A stretch of DNA of 56,260 nucleotides from Mycobacterium nebraskense (GTDB taxonomy: Bacteria; Actinomycetota; Actinomycetes; Mycobacteriales; Mycobacteriaceae). Below are positions 21,561 to 30,315 of the stretch, piece after piece (positions within the stretch are counted from its first letter, which is position 1; every line of letters starts with the position of its first letter). Below the pieces are notes generated by a model. That model saw only the letters and a program-made list of their open reading frames with translations, had not been told where the DNA came from and ran no database searches. The stretch spans positions 1 to 56,260 of the forward strand of contig NZ_LQPH01000071.1 of assembly GCF_002102255.1 (NCBI RefSeq), in the 5' to 3' direction. The translations under genes were made by a program, and so were the position numbers.

Positions 21561-21899
21561 CTATTCGCTGTCGTATCCCGGGTGGGCGGCCGCCAGCCGG
21601 CGCCGCACCAACGTGCGCAGGCAGGCGGTGACTTCCAGGTCCCGCCCGTCCATCTCGCCGGCCCGTATCGCGGCGGCCAGCTCTTCCTCGTCGGCGAACC
21701 CGAGGTCGGCCAGCGCGGCGCGGGATTCGGCCTCGCTCTCGTCGAGCAGTTCGCGCTCGACGATCCGCAACGCGTTGGCGGCCACCCTCGCGTGGAAGTT
21801 GACCTGCCCGCTGGTCGCCGTCCGCACGTCGGTCTCCAGGAATTCGGCCACCGCGGCCACCAGTTCGGCGGCCAGCGGGCGGCCGTACGGGCCGATCAT
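21561..21899 (-). CDS. DUF6285-like small protein
   Basis: 112 residues from ATG 21899, sharing one base with the stop of the kinase-like gene (TGATG). A helical, acidic protein (ALRIVERELLDESEAE, FADEEELAAAIRAGEMD) resembling the DUF6285 family, which usually accompanies aminoglycoside-phosphotransferase-like proteins and acyl-CoA dehydrogenases. The open frame continues upstream to 22058 but that is a shadow. Function unknown; probably an accessory of the kinase or dehydrogenase. Confidence 0.72.
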   Translation of the reverse strand: MIGPYGRPLAAELVAAVAEFLETDVRTATSGQVNFHARVAANALRIVERELLDESEAESRAALADLGFADEEELAAAIRAGEMDGRDLEVTACLRTLVRRRLAAAHPGYDSE

Positions 21900-22894
21900 C
21901 ACGCGGCCCCTTCGAGCAGGTCGAGCAGGTCCCACTCGGTCTCGCACACGCGGCGACCGATGGTGGCCAGCTCCACCGAGCGGAACTGACCGGTCAAATG
22001 CCGCTCCGCCTGATAGCGGCAGATGACGCCCCAGCGCAGCGTGGCCAGTATCAGCCACCAGTGAAACGCCACCCGGTCGACGCTAGTCCCGCTGGCTTGC
22101 TCGTAGTCGCGCAGGAAGCTCTCGATGCTGCCGAGGCCGCCGGCGCCGAGGCTGGCGGGGGCGCCGAAGCGCCAGGCCCGGATGCAGAACCAGGCCAGGT
22201 CGTCGTACGGGTCGCCGCGGTGCACCAGCTCCCAGTCGAGGACGGCGGCGAGGCGGGACCCGTCGACGATGAGGTTGCCCATCCGGTAGTCCCCGTGCAC
22301 CAGAACGTCCGCCGACGGCTGGGACCTTTGAGGCCGGTTGCCTTCGAGCCAGCGAAACGCCCATTCGAAGGTGGCCGTGGTGTCACCCATGGCGTCGAGC
22401 CGCTCGCGCCATTGCGCGAGCGGATCCTCGCGGACCAGACCGGGGATGCGCGGGTCGGCTCGGTGGATGGCCGCCAGCGCCTGCGCGCATTGCCGCAGCA
22501 GTTCCGCGCGGGCCGCGTGCCCGCCCGCGGCGTCGAGCTGACGTTGAATGCGCCGGACGATGGTCTCGCCCGCGATCGCGTCGCAGATCAGAAACGGATT
22601 GCCCAGTGCGGCAGGCGAATCGTCGGCGACGAGGACGTGGGGGACCGGTGCGCCGGCGGCCGCGGCGGCGGCTTGGGCGCGTGCCTCCAACTCCATGCCG
22701 GCATGCACGTCGTCGGGCGCGCCGGTACGCAGGATCAGGGCTTGCCGTCGGTCGCCGGCGACGGCGTCGAACGCCCACGTGGAGCGGCTGGCGCCCCCGG
22801 TCAGCCCGCGCAGGTTTTCCACCGCGACGTCGGCGCCGAGGACCGGCGCCAGCACGCTGGCCAGTTGAGGGGCCAGCTCCTCGGTCGGCGTCAC
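21899..22894 (-). CDS. aminoglycoside-phosphotransferase-like kinase (ACAD10/11-associated type)
   Basis: 331 residues from GTG 22894. Protein-kinase-like fold with catalytic loop VLVHGDYRMGNLIVD and metal-binding VLDWELVHRGDPYDDLAW. The nucleotide-lid region LTGGASRSTWAFD is near residue 30. This subtype is typically paired with acyl-CoA dehydrogenases, and fused to them in animal ACAD10/11, where it phosphorylates 4-hydroxyacyl-CoAs for beta-oxidation. Overlap of 4 bases with the dehydrogenase supports the same pairing here. Antibiotic resistance is not implied. Confidence 0.85.
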   Translation of the reverse strand: MTPTEELAPQLASVLAPVLGADVAVENLRGLTGGASRSTWAFDAVAGDRRQALILRTGAPDDVHAGMELEARAQAAAAAAGAPVPHVLVADDSPAALGNPFLICDAIAGETIVRRIQRQLDAAGGHAARAELLRQCAQALAAIHRADPRIPGLVREDPLAQWRERLDAMGDTTATFEWAFRWLEGNRPQRSQPSADVLVHGDYRMGNLIVDGSRLAAVLDWELVHRGDPYDDLAWFCIRAWRFGAPASLGAGGLGSIESFLRDYEQASGTSVDRVAFHWWLILATLRWGVICRYQAERHLTGQFRSVELATIGRRVCETEWDLLDLLEGAA

Positions 22895-24126
22895 CTGCCA
22901 AACTTAAACAGCCGCTGCGCCACCCGGCGAATCTGGATCTCTTCGGCTCCCTCGGTGATCCGGTAGCGACGGTGGTGGCGATAGATGTGCTCGAACGGCT
23001 CGTGACGGCTGTAGCCGAGCCCACCGAAGATCTGCATGGCCCGGTCCGCGGCGTCGCAGACGAGTCGGTTGGCCCGATAGTTGGCCATCGACACCTTGTC
23101 CGAGACCTCCATGTGGTGGTCGCGGTCCAGATGCCAGGCGGCATAGGCCACCAGCAGCCGCACCATCTGGGCTTCGGTCTGCAGTTCGGCCAGCGGCCAT
23201 TGCACGGCCTGGTTGACCGACAGCGGCTTGCCGAAGACGGTCCGCCTGCCGGCGTATTCGGCGGCGCGATCGATGCAGTATTGGGCCGCACCCAGGCTGC
23301 TGGCCGCCTGCCGAATCCTGTTCTCGTGCAAGAAGGTTTGCGCAACCTCCAGGCCGCGGTCCACCTCGCCCAGCACCGCATCCGCGGGCACCCGGACGTC
23401 GGTCAACTGGACTTCGCCGTGGTCGGTCGGCATGTTGAACGTCCACCAGTAGTAGGGGACGGTGAACCCGGGCGCATCCGTCGGCACCAGAAACGCCGTG
23501 ATGCCCCGCGCCTGGCCGGGCTCACCGGAGGTGCGGGCGAAGACCAGGTCGTGGGTCGCGCGGTGGACGCCGGTGTTGAACCGCTTGGAGCCGTTGATCA
23601 CCCAGCCGTCGCCATCGGCTTGCGCGCGCGTCTCCAGCCAAGTGGCGTCCGAACCGTGCTGCGGCTCGGTCAGTCCGAACGCCATGGAGCGTTCCCCGGT
23701 GATCAGCGCTTCCGACCAGAGCCGTCGTTGCTCCTCGGTGCCAAAGCGCTCCATCATGATCACCTGCGGGAAGTTCCCGACGATCGAGGATTCGTTCTGC
23801 AAATCGTTGTGCAGACCAAGGCCTTTGTGCGCCAGGTGCTCCCGGATGACGGCCATGTCGACGTTGGTGCCGTCACGGCCGCCCAGCGAGGCCGGCAGCC
23901 CGTACCGCAGCCAGCCCGCTTTGTCGGCTCGCCTGCGCATCTCGGCGAGCAGGTCCTCCCACTCGCGCGTCGGGATGCCGTCGTTGTCCCAGTCGGTGCG
24001 GGCATGTTCTCGACGCTTGTCGAAATACTGGATGTGTTCGCGCTCCAACGGTTTGATCTCGGCCTCGATGAACTCGTCCATCTGGGCAAGCAGACCCGGA
24101 AGGTGCTCGGGGAGTGTGAAATCCAC
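22891..24126 (-). CDS. acyl-CoA dehydrogenase (ACAD10/11-like)
   Basis: 411 residues from GTG 24126, with AAGGAG 6 bases upstream. FAD acyl-CoA dehydrogenase: AFGLTEPQHGSDATW is the flavin/substrate block and RITEGAEEIQIRRV holds the candidate catalytic Glu. Central features NGSKRFNTGVHRATHD and the C-terminal IFGGLGYSRHEPFEHIYRH fit the ACAD10/11 branch rather than short-chain enzymes. It follows the TetR gene by 10 bases and overlaps the kinase gene. Likely acts on a branched or hydroxylated acyl-CoA. Confidence 0.9.
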   Translation of the reverse strand: MDFTLPEHLPGLLAQMDEFIEAEIKPLEREHIQYFDKRREHARTDWDNDGIPTREWEDLLAEMRRRADKAGWLRYGLPASLGGRDGTNVDMAVIREHLAHKGLGLHNDLQNESSIVGNFPQVIMMERFGTEEQRRLWSEALITGERSMAFGLTEPQHGSDATWLETRAQADGDGWVINGSKRFNTGVHRATHDLVFARTSGEPGQARGITAFLVPTDAPGFTVPYYWWTFNMPTDHGEVQLTDVRVPADAVLGEVDRGLEVAQTFLHENRIRQAASSLGAAQYCIDRAAEYAGRRTVFGKPLSVNQAVQWPLAELQTEAQMVRLLVAYAAWHLDRDHHMEVSDKVSMANYRANRLVCDAADRAMQIFGGLGYSRHEPFEHIYRHHRRYRITEGAEEIQIRRVAQRLFKFGR

Positions 24127-24136
24127 AGTTGTCTCC

Positions 24137-24751
24137 TTATACGCCGTAGAGGGTTTTCTTCCAGATCGTCGACAGGGTGACGATGGCGTCCTTATCGCTG
24201 ATCTTGAGGCCCAGGTTGGAGGGGCCGACGAAGACGGTGGTGAAGTTCTCGAACAACAGGGCGATGGCCGCCGCGGTGTGTTGCGGGTCCAGCTCGGTTC
24301 CGTAGCCCTGCTCCTGGGCGCGGCGGACCGAGGCGGCGACGATATCCATGCCGAACCGGCGGAATTCGTTCTGGACGGTCGCGAAGCGTCGCTGCGTGGC
24401 GGCCAGCTGCGCCACGGCGATCATGATGCCGATGTTCTGCTTGAACATGTTCCAATACCCGGTGACCACCGCGGTGAAGAACGCGTCGTCATCATGCGAT
24501 TCCGGTAGTTCGAGGCTCAACCCGGACGGCGTCAGGACATCGTGCAGGAACGATTCCGCAAGGGCGGCGAGCAGGTCTTCCTTGTCGGCAAAATACCGGT
24601 AGAACACGGCCGGTGACTTGCCCGCCGCAGAGGTGATGTCGGCCAGCGTGGTACCGTGAAAGCCGCGTTCCGCAAACAGCTTTCGGGCCGACTGCTCGAT
24701 GGCCTGCCTGGTCTGGCGGCCCTTGGCGGTCAGCGCTTCCGGGGCTGGCAT
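24137..24751 (-). CDS. TetR-family transcriptional regulator
   Basis: 204 residues from ATG 24751, sharing one base with the lyase stop; the open frame to 25222 is a shadow. N-terminal helix-turn-helix: IEQSARKLFAERGFHGTTL, DITSAAGKSPAVFYRYFADK at residues 20-60. The C-terminal ligand-binding domain is helical. Its embedding inside the catabolic operon suggests autoregulation and response to an acyl-CoA intermediate; the inverted repeat at 29250-29273 upstream of the first gene is a candidate operator. Confidence 0.9.
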   Translation of the reverse strand: MPAPEALTAKGRQTRQAIEQSARKLFAERGFHGTTLADITSAAGKSPAVFYRYFADKEDLLAALAESFLHDVLTPSGLSLELPESHDDDAFFTAVVTGYWNMFKQNIGIMIAVAQLAATQRRFATVQNEFRRFGMDIVAASVRRAQEQGYGTELDPQHTAAAIALLFENFTTVFVGPSNLGLKISDKDAIVTLSTIWKKTLYGV

Positions 24752-25647
24752 CAGGTCCGCATCCGGTCGCCGGCGCGGAGCAGCGCGCTCGGCAGGTCGT
24801 GGCCGATAACTGATTTGGCGACGTCGGCCGCGGTGATGGCCGCCTGCAGGTCCACGTCGACGTCGATGCCGCTGTCGCGCAGCAGGTACACCAGGTCTTC
24901 GGTGGCGATGTTTCCGGTGGCGCCCGGGGCGAACGGGCAGCCGCCCAACCCGCCGACCGAAGCGTCCAGCCGGGTCACGCCGGAGCTGACCGCGGCGTAG
25001 GCGCTCGCCAGCCCGGAGCCGCGGGTGTTGTGGAAATGACCGCCCAGCGGCAGGTCGCCGATCACCGGACGCAGTTGTGCGATCAGCGAATTCACGCGGC
25101 CCGGGGTGGTGGTGCCGATCGTGTCGGCGATCGACAGGCGGTCGACGCCGCGGTCGCGAGCGGCCGCGGCGATGTCGAGCACCCGCTGGGGCGGGGTGGG
25201 ACCCTCGAACGGGGAGTCCCACGCGGTGGCGATGACCACTTCGACGGTGACATTGCTGCTATGCGCGATGGCGACGATCTCGTCGATCTGGTTGGTGGCC
25301 TCGGCGCTGGTGCGCCCGACGTTGGCCTTGCTGAACGTGTCGTCGGCGGCCACCACGTACTCGATCGAGCGCAGCCCTGCCGCGACGGCACGCTTGGCTC
25401 CGTTGGGGCTGGCCACCAGGGCGGAGAACTCGATGTCGGGGTAGTCGTGCAGGTGAGCGGCGAGTTGGGCGGCATCGGCCATCGACGGCACCTTCGACGG
25501 CGAGACGAACGCGGTGGCCTCCACCTCGCGGACCCCGGTCGCGGCGACCGCGGCCAGCAGTTCGAGCTTGGCCGACAACGGGATTGGCGCTTCGATCTGC
25601 AGACCATCGCGCAGCGCCACTTCCCGGATGGCCACATGTGTGTTCAC
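24751..25647 (-). CDS. hydroxymethylglutaryl-CoA lyase family enzyme
   Basis: 298 residues from GTG 25647 with a GAGGAGG ribosome site just upstream. TIM-barrel of the HMGL-like family: catalytic Arg-Asp in REVALRDGLQIE, Glu in VREVEATAFVSPSKVP, metal-binding histidines in GGHFHNTRGSG and the C-terminal loop cysteine in GGLGGCPFAPGATGN. The family cleaves 3-hydroxy-3-methylglutaryl-CoA or similar 3-hydroxyacyl-CoAs to acetyl-CoA plus an acid or aldehyde. The precise substrate here is open; the operon suggests a branched intermediate. Confidence 0.9.
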   Translation of the reverse strand: MNTHVAIREVALRDGLQIEAPIPLSAKLELLAAVAATGVREVEATAFVSPSKVPSMADAAQLAAHLHDYPDIEFSALVASPNGAKRAVAAGLRSIEYVVAADDTFSKANVGRTSAEATNQIDEIVAIAHSSNVTVEVVIATAWDSPFEGPTPPQRVLDIAAAARDRGVDRLSIADTIGTTTPGRVNSLIAQLRPVIGDLPLGGHFHNTRGSGLASAYAAVSSGVTRLDASVGGLGGCPFAPGATGNIATEDLVYLLRDSGIDVDVDLQAAITAADVAKSVIGHDLPSALLRAGDRMRT

Positions 25648-26858
25648 AGCACCTCCTCGGCCCGCAACTTCTCGAGCTGCTCGGCAGTCTTGCCCAGCAG
25701 CCCGATGTAGACGTCGTCGTTGTGCTGGCCCGGACGCGCGGGCCCGGCGTTGCGCAGGCGGCCCGGGGATTCCGAGAGCACCGGCACGATGCCCGGCCCC
25801 AATACGTCCCGCTCGAGCCTTTCATCGAAGTGTTCGACCAGCATGCCGCGGGCCCGCAGCTGCGGGTCGTTGACCACCTCCGCGACCGTGTTGATCGGCC
25901 CGGCGATCACTCCTGCGGCACTGAGGGTTTCGATGATGTCACCGGGCTGGCGCTCCGCGGCCCACGCGCTGATGATCTCGTCGAGTTCATCCTGGTTGCG
26001 GCCGCGGGCGACGTGCGTGGCGAACCGGTCGTCGGTGGCCAGCTCCGGGCTGCCCATCGCCTTGCACAGCCGGACGAAGACGGTGTCCTGGTTGGCGGCG
26101 ATCACCACCCACGAGCCGTCGGCGCTGCGATAGATGTTCGACGGCGCGATGCCCTCCAGTCGGGTGCCCGACGGGCCGCGCACCACGCCGCCCACGTCGT
26201 AGTCCGGGATGGTGGATTCCTGGACGGCCAAACAGGATTCGGTCAGCGCGACGTCCACCACCTGGCCGCGCCCGGTGACGGTGCGGCGGTACAGCGCCGC
26301 CAGCGCGCCCTGGGCGCCGAACATGCCGGCCAGGGTGTCGCCGAGCGAGAGCGCCAGCCGGGGCGGCGGGCCGCCGGGGAAGCCGTTGAGGTAGCGCAGC
26401 CCGCTGGCCGCCTCGGCCACCGAAGCGTAGCCGGCCTTGTGCGCGTCGGGGCCGGTCTGCCCGTAGCCGGACACCCGAACCAGGATGATGCCCGGGTTGC
26501 GGGCGCTGAGCACGTCGTAGCCCAGGTCCCATTTCTCTAGCGTCCCCGGGCGGAAGTTCTCCACGATGATGTCGGACTTCTCGACGAGCTCGCAGAACAG
26601 CTCGCGGCCGCGCGGGCGGCGCAGGTCGAGGGTGATGGCTCTCTTGTTGCGCGCGTGCACGGTCCAGAAGACGTGCTGCCCGTCGACCTCGGCCTGGCCC
26701 CAGGTGCGCAGCGGGTCGGGGGCACCGGGGGGTTCCACCTTGATGACGTCGGCGCCCATGTCACCGAGCAGCCGGCCGGCGAAGGGGCCTGCGATCAACG
26801 TGCCGAGTTCGAGCACCCGGACGCCGTCCAGCGGTCCCGCCAAACCGGGAGCGGTCAT
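25644..26858 (-). CDS. CaiB/BaiF family CoA-transferase
   Basis: 404 residues from ATG 26858. Family III CoA-transferase: N-terminal GVRVLELGTLIAGPFAGRLLGDMGADVIKVE-type Rossmann segment, ENFRPGTLEKWDLGYD, and RGQVVDVALTES with the candidate nucleophilic Asp. These enzymes move CoA between carboxylic acids. It overlaps the hydrolase and lyase genes by 4 bases each, so it probably activates the acid made in the same pathway. The acid cannot be named from sequence. Confidence 0.92.
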   Translation of the reverse strand: MTAPGLAGPLDGVRVLELGTLIAGPFAGRLLGDMGADVIKVEPPGAPDPLRTWGQAEVDGQHVFWTVHARNKRAITLDLRRPRGRELFCELVEKSDIIVENFRPGTLEKWDLGYDVLSARNPGIILVRVSGYGQTGPDAHKAGYASVAEAASGLRYLNGFPGGPPPRLALSLGDTLAGMFGAQGALAALYRRTVTGRGQVVDVALTESCLAVQESTIPDYDVGGVVRGPSGTRLEGIAPSNIYRSADGSWVVIAANQDTVFVRLCKAMGSPELATDDRFATHVARGRNQDELDEIISAWAAERQPGDIIETLSAAGVIAGPINTVAEVVNDPQLRARGMLVEHFDERLERDVLGPGIVPVLSESPGRLRNAGPARPGQHNDDVYIGLLGKTAEQLEKLRAEEVL

Positions 26859-28036
26859 TCTTTGCCCGCGAAGTCGTGGCGGATCAGCCAGTCGGTGACG
26901 ATGTCGACGGCCGCGCGCAACTTGTCGCGCTGGTCGGGGCCGGCGTAATAGTGGGTGGCCCCGGGGATTTCGTGCATCTCCTTGTCATGGTGCCCGATCG
27001 CATTGAACAGCCGCCGGGTGTGGCTGGGTGTGCAGGCGTCGTCCGCCAGGTTACCGATGACCAGCGCCGGGATCGCGATGTCGGCCCCGCAGGCGACCCC
27101 GTCGCCGCGGGCGTCGTCGTAACTCCATTGCGAGAGCCAGCCGCGCAACGTGGAGAAGCGGGCCAACCCCACCGGGCTCATGTTCACCACTTGAGGATCC
27201 CCCAGGTAGCAGGTCCCCGGGATGCGTTCGTTGGGATCGACGGTCGGGTCCAGCCAGCGCGGGTCGGCCATGGTGCCGTGCACGACGAATCCGAATTCGT
27301 CATCGGGGCGCCCGGCCGCCTTCAACTCGGCGAGCTTGTCCCTGACCCACGCGGTGATGCGCCGGTTGCGTTCGACCTGTGCGCTGCGGTACCGGGCCAG
27401 GAATTCCTGGCTGTAGGGCGGCTGGTTCGGATTGTCCGGGTTGTACAGGTCCAGCTCGGGATCGCGCTTGGTGGGGTCGGATTCGTCGAGGATCGACGCG
27501 TCGAGCCATTCGGTCAGCGTGCCGTGCCGGCTGATGTGCGCCGCCAACAGCATGATGCCGTCGGCGGCGGGCAGGTCCAGGGCGGTCAGGTCGGGACCGT
27601 CGCCGGATGGGCTCGACGTGATCGTCGGGTGCTGGGCCTGCTGCTGATAAAACATCGACAGCGAGCCGCCGCCACTCCACCCGGCCAGCACCACCTTCTG
27701 ATAGCCCAGCCGCTTCTTGGCGTCCTTGATGCACTCGCCGAGATCCTCGACCACCTTCTCCATCAGCAGCGCCGAGTCGGTGCCGCGGAACCGGCTGTTG
27801 CAGTAGATGACGTGATGGCCGGCCCGGGCCAGCGCGTTGATCACCGGCAGGTAGGCGCCGCCGCCGATCGGGTGCATGAACACCAGCACGGTGTCCGACG
27901 GCTTGTCCTTCGGCTTGAGCAGGTAGCTTTCCAGCACGGTGATCTCAGCCAGCCCGCCGTAGACGTCGCGGACGGCGGAATTGTTCTGGAAGGCAACGAG
28001 ATAGGGGATTCGTTCGTATTCGTGGCGGGTCGTCAT
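26855..28036 (-). CDS. alpha/beta hydrolase
   Basis: 393 residues from ATG 28036, two bases after the dioxygenase stop. Alpha/beta-hydrolase core with oxyanion-region HPIGGGAY, nucleophile elbow VVLAGWSGGGSL (Ser), acid in NLADDACTPSH and His in IPGATHYYAG. A long insert between residues about 150 and 260 forms a large lid. No signal peptide. In the operon it probably hydrolyses the ring-cleavage or ester product of the adjacent dioxygenase. Confidence 0.85.
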   Translation of the reverse strand: MTTRHEYERIPYLVAFQNNSAVRDVYGGLAEITVLESYLLKPKDKPSDTVLVFMHPIGGGAYLPVINALARAGHHVIYCNSRFRGTDSALLMEKVVEDLGECIKDAKKRLGYQKVVLAGWSGGGSLSMFYQQQAQHPTITSSPSGDGPDLTALDLPAADGIMLLAAHISRHGTLTEWLDASILDESDPTKRDPELDLYNPDNPNQPPYSQEFLARYRSAQVERNRRITAWVRDKLAELKAAGRPDDEFGFVVHGTMADPRWLDPTVDPNERIPGTCYLGDPQVVNMSPVGLARFSTLRGWLSQWSYDDARGDGVACGADIAIPALVIGNLADDACTPSHTRRLFNAIGHHDKEMHEIPGATHYYAGPDQRDKLRAAVDIVTDWLIRHDFAGKE

Positions 28037-28038
28037 GG

Positions 28039-29142
28039 TCAGTGTTGTCCTAGGTCGTGCGCCAGCACCTCGGCCGACGGGTTCAGGCGCCGGCGGGTGT
28101 CGACGGCGATAACTTGCCAATCGACGCGGGAGTACTCGTCGAACTTGCGGCGCGCCCGTTCCCGCGCCTTCTCCGGTGCGCCGTGGTGAACGCCTTGCGG
28201 CGCATGGGAAATCAGACCGGGCGGCATCGGGATGCCATAGAGCGAGCCGCCGTGGAAGAAGGCGATCTCGTCATAGTCGACATTGCGGTGGTACCACGGT
28301 GTGCGCTCGGTGCCCTGAACACCTTCAGCCGGCTTCGGCAAGAAATTCATCACGTAGACGCCGGTGGCCTGCATGAACAGGTGCACCGTCGGCGGTAGGT
28401 GGACACTGTCGGAGGTGACCACGTTGTAGTCCGCGATGTTGAACGTGAACGCGAAGTTGTCACCGCGCCATCCCTCCACGTCGAGCGGATTGTGTTGGTA
28501 GAACAGCGTTGTCGGGCCGCCATCCTCGATAGGCCGGTGGATGAGCCGGACCTCGTACTCGTCCCGGCCGTCGTCGTCGATGGGCGCCGGGTCGGGGATG
28601 GTGGCCTGCGACGGGTCGAACGGGAAGTGGCGGCCCAACGGCCCGGGCGGCGGCACCCGGAACTCGTCGGTGGCCTCGACCATCAACATCGTCGTCTGGC
28701 CGTCGGGCACCTGACGCCACGTGCATGCCTTCGGCAGGTAGACCCAGTCGCCGTCCCGGTAGCGCAGCGGGCCGAACTCGGTTTCGAGCAGGCCGGCGCC
28801 CTGGTGGACGAAGCACAGCAGGTCGCCGTCGACATGGCGGGTGTAGTACGGCATCGGCTCGTGGCGACGGCTCAACAGGATTCGGCAGTCGGCGTTGCTG
28901 AACATCAGCAGGGGGCCGCCGTTGGCGTCGGTGGCGTCACTGGGCTTGAGCTCGCCGGCCAGCACGTCGACGGGGCGCAGCGGGCCGACCGAACGGTAGG
29001 CGGTGGGGTCGTGGCGGCGGTAGAGGTTCGCCGTGCGGCCCGTGAATCCGCCCCGGCCCAGCTCGTCGTCCTTGAGCCCGTCGAGGTCGGCGTGCAGGCG
29101 CCGCGGGGTCGTGCCTTTTCGCAAGTGGACGAAGGATTCCAT
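28039..29142 (-). CDS. homogentisate 1,2-dioxygenase-like cupin
   Basis: 367 residues from ATG 29142; open frame to 29211 is not used. The protein has the double-cupin layout of homogentisate dioxygenase. The metal site block is recognisable: YHRNVDYDEIAFFHGG (His and Glu ligands) and, later, ISHAPQGVHHGAPE. It is shorter than the approximately 430-residue classical enzyme, and the usual partners maleylacetoacetate isomerase and fumarylacetoacetase are absent. It is the first gene of the putative operon. Substrate may be homogentisate or another dihydroxylated aromatic acid. Confidence 0.85.
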   Translation of the reverse strand: MESFVHLRKGTTPRRLHADLDGLKDDELGRGGFTGRTANLYRRHDPTAYRSVGPLRPVDVLAGELKPSDATDANGGPLLMFSNADCRILLSRRHEPMPYYTRHVDGDLLCFVHQGAGLLETEFGPLRYRDGDWVYLPKACTWRQVPDGQTTMLMVEATDEFRVPPPGPLGRHFPFDPSQATIPDPAPIDDDGRDEYEVRLIHRPIEDGGPTTLFYQHNPLDVEGWRGDNFAFTFNIADYNVVTSDSVHLPPTVHLFMQATGVYVMNFLPKPAEGVQGTERTPWYHRNVDYDEIAFFHGGSLYGIPMPPGLISHAPQGVHHGAPEKARERARRKFDEYSRVDWQVIAVDTRRRLNPSAEVLAHDLGQH

Positions 29143-29176
29143 GGCTGACCCCCGGCTCGGGTGGCGGACAAAACTG

Positions 29177-29273
29177 AAAGTGACATTACTTTTTGTTTCC
29201 AGGCCGCACAAGGGCCAGCGGATCTGCTGACCAAGCGCGGCTTCCAGGTTTTGATATCGCCCGCGCTATCAAA
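29177..29273 (-). promoter_or_regulatory. candidate operators upstream of the catabolic operon
   Basis: Within the 179-base gap between fadB4 and the dioxygenase gene are two dyads. TTTGATA-10-TATCAAA spans 29250-29273 with perfect 7-base arms, and AAAGT-6-ACTTT spans 29177-29192. Both are AT-rich islands in GC-rich DNA, 35 to 110 bases upstream of the ATG at 29142. A TetR-type repressor encoded in the operon (24137-24751) is the obvious candidate binder. No gene is seen in this gap. Confidence 0.55.
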
Positions 29274-29321
29274 TCCTGCGAAGGCCGCACGACCGGGCGG
29301 GTCCGGTTCGGCCCGGGCCCG

Positions 29322-30293
29322 TCAGTCGCGGACGCGCACCACGACCTTGCCTTTGGCGGTGCGGTTCTCCAGGGAGGCCACCGCGGCGGCAGCCTGCTCC
29401 AGGGGGTAGACCTCCGGGTTCGGGGCGGCCAGCCGGCCCGAGCTGAGCAGCTTCTCGAGACCGGCCCACTGCTCGGCCAGCGCGTTCGGATGCGTCGCCG
29501 TCCAGGCGCCCCAGCCCACGCCGACCACATCAATGTTGTTGAGCAGCAACCGGTTCACCTTCACGGTCGGAATGTCTCCACCGGTGAAGCCGACGACCAG
29601 CAGCCGCCCGCCCGGTGCGAGCGAGCGCAGCGAATCGGTGAACCGGTCGCCGCCGACCGGGTCGAGTACGACGTCCACGCCGCGGCCGCCGGTCAGTTCC
29701 TTGACCGCGTCCTTGAACCCGTCCGCCAGCACCACATCGGTGGCCCCGGCGGCCGTCGCGACGTCCGCCTTCTCTTCCGTGCTGACGACGGCGATGGAGC
29801 GGGACGCCCCGAGCAGCGACGCCAGCCGCAGCGTCGACGTCCCGATGCCGCCGGCGGCGCCGTGCACCAAAACTGTCTCGCCTTGGGCCAGCCGGCCACG
29901 CACCGTCAGGGCGAAGTAGACAGTGAGGTCGTTGAACAGCAGGCCCGCGCCCGCCTCGAAACTCACGTTGTCGGGGAGCTTGAACACCCGGTCCGGCTGC
30001 AGGATCGCGACTTCGGCCATGCCACCGCTGAGCATGGTCAGTCCGACGACGCGGTCGCCGGCCTTTACGTGCGCGTTGTCCGGCGCTGAGCGAACCACCC
30101 CGGCGATCTCGGCGCCCAGCACGAACGGCGGCTCCGGGCGGTACTGGTAGAGCCCCCGCGTCAGTAGGGCATCGGGAAAGGCGGCGCCGGCGGCGTGCAC
30201 CTCGACGACCACGCCGTCACCCGACGGTTCGTCGACCTCCGCCACTTCGATCGCGTCCGGACCGTCTAGCCGAATCACCCGTGCAGCCCGCAT
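29322..30293 (-). CDS. fadB4: zinc-free quinone oxidoreductase (FadB4-like)
   Basis: 323 residues from ATG 30293. Medium-chain dehydrogenase/reductase of the quinone-oxidoreductase type: GroES-like N-terminal domain, NAD(P)-binding VLVHGAAGGIGTSTLRLA around residue 145, and no structural zinc cysteines. Length equals that of M. tuberculosis FadB4 (Rv3141) as I recall. Despite the name it is not a classical 3-hydroxyacyl-CoA dehydrogenase. In M. tuberculosis it follows fadE24-fadE23; here two extra genes intervene. Confidence 0.85.
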   Translation of the reverse strand: MRAARVIRLDGPDAIEVAEVDEPSGDGVVVEVHAAGAAFPDALLTRGLYQYRPEPPFVLGAEIAGVVRSAPDNAHVKAGDRVVGLTMLSGGMAEVAILQPDRVFKLPDNVSFEAGAGLLFNDLTVYFALTVRGRLAQGETVLVHGAAGGIGTSTLRLASLLGASRSIAVVSTEEKADVATAAGATDVVLADGFKDAVKELTGGRGVDVVLDPVGGDRFTDSLRSLAPGGRLLVVGFTGGDIPTVKVNRLLLNNIDVVGVGWGAWTATHPNALAEQWAGLEKLLSSGRLAAPNPEVYPLEQAAAAVASLENRTAKGKVVVRVRD

Positions 30294-30315
30294 GGTCGGA
30301 CAGCCTACTGCCGGG

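Noticed and set aside
21899..22894. Aminoglycoside resistance gene
   Set aside because: It has the phosphotransferase fold but is overlapped by an acyl-CoA dehydrogenase and a DUF6285-like gene, which points to acyl metabolism.
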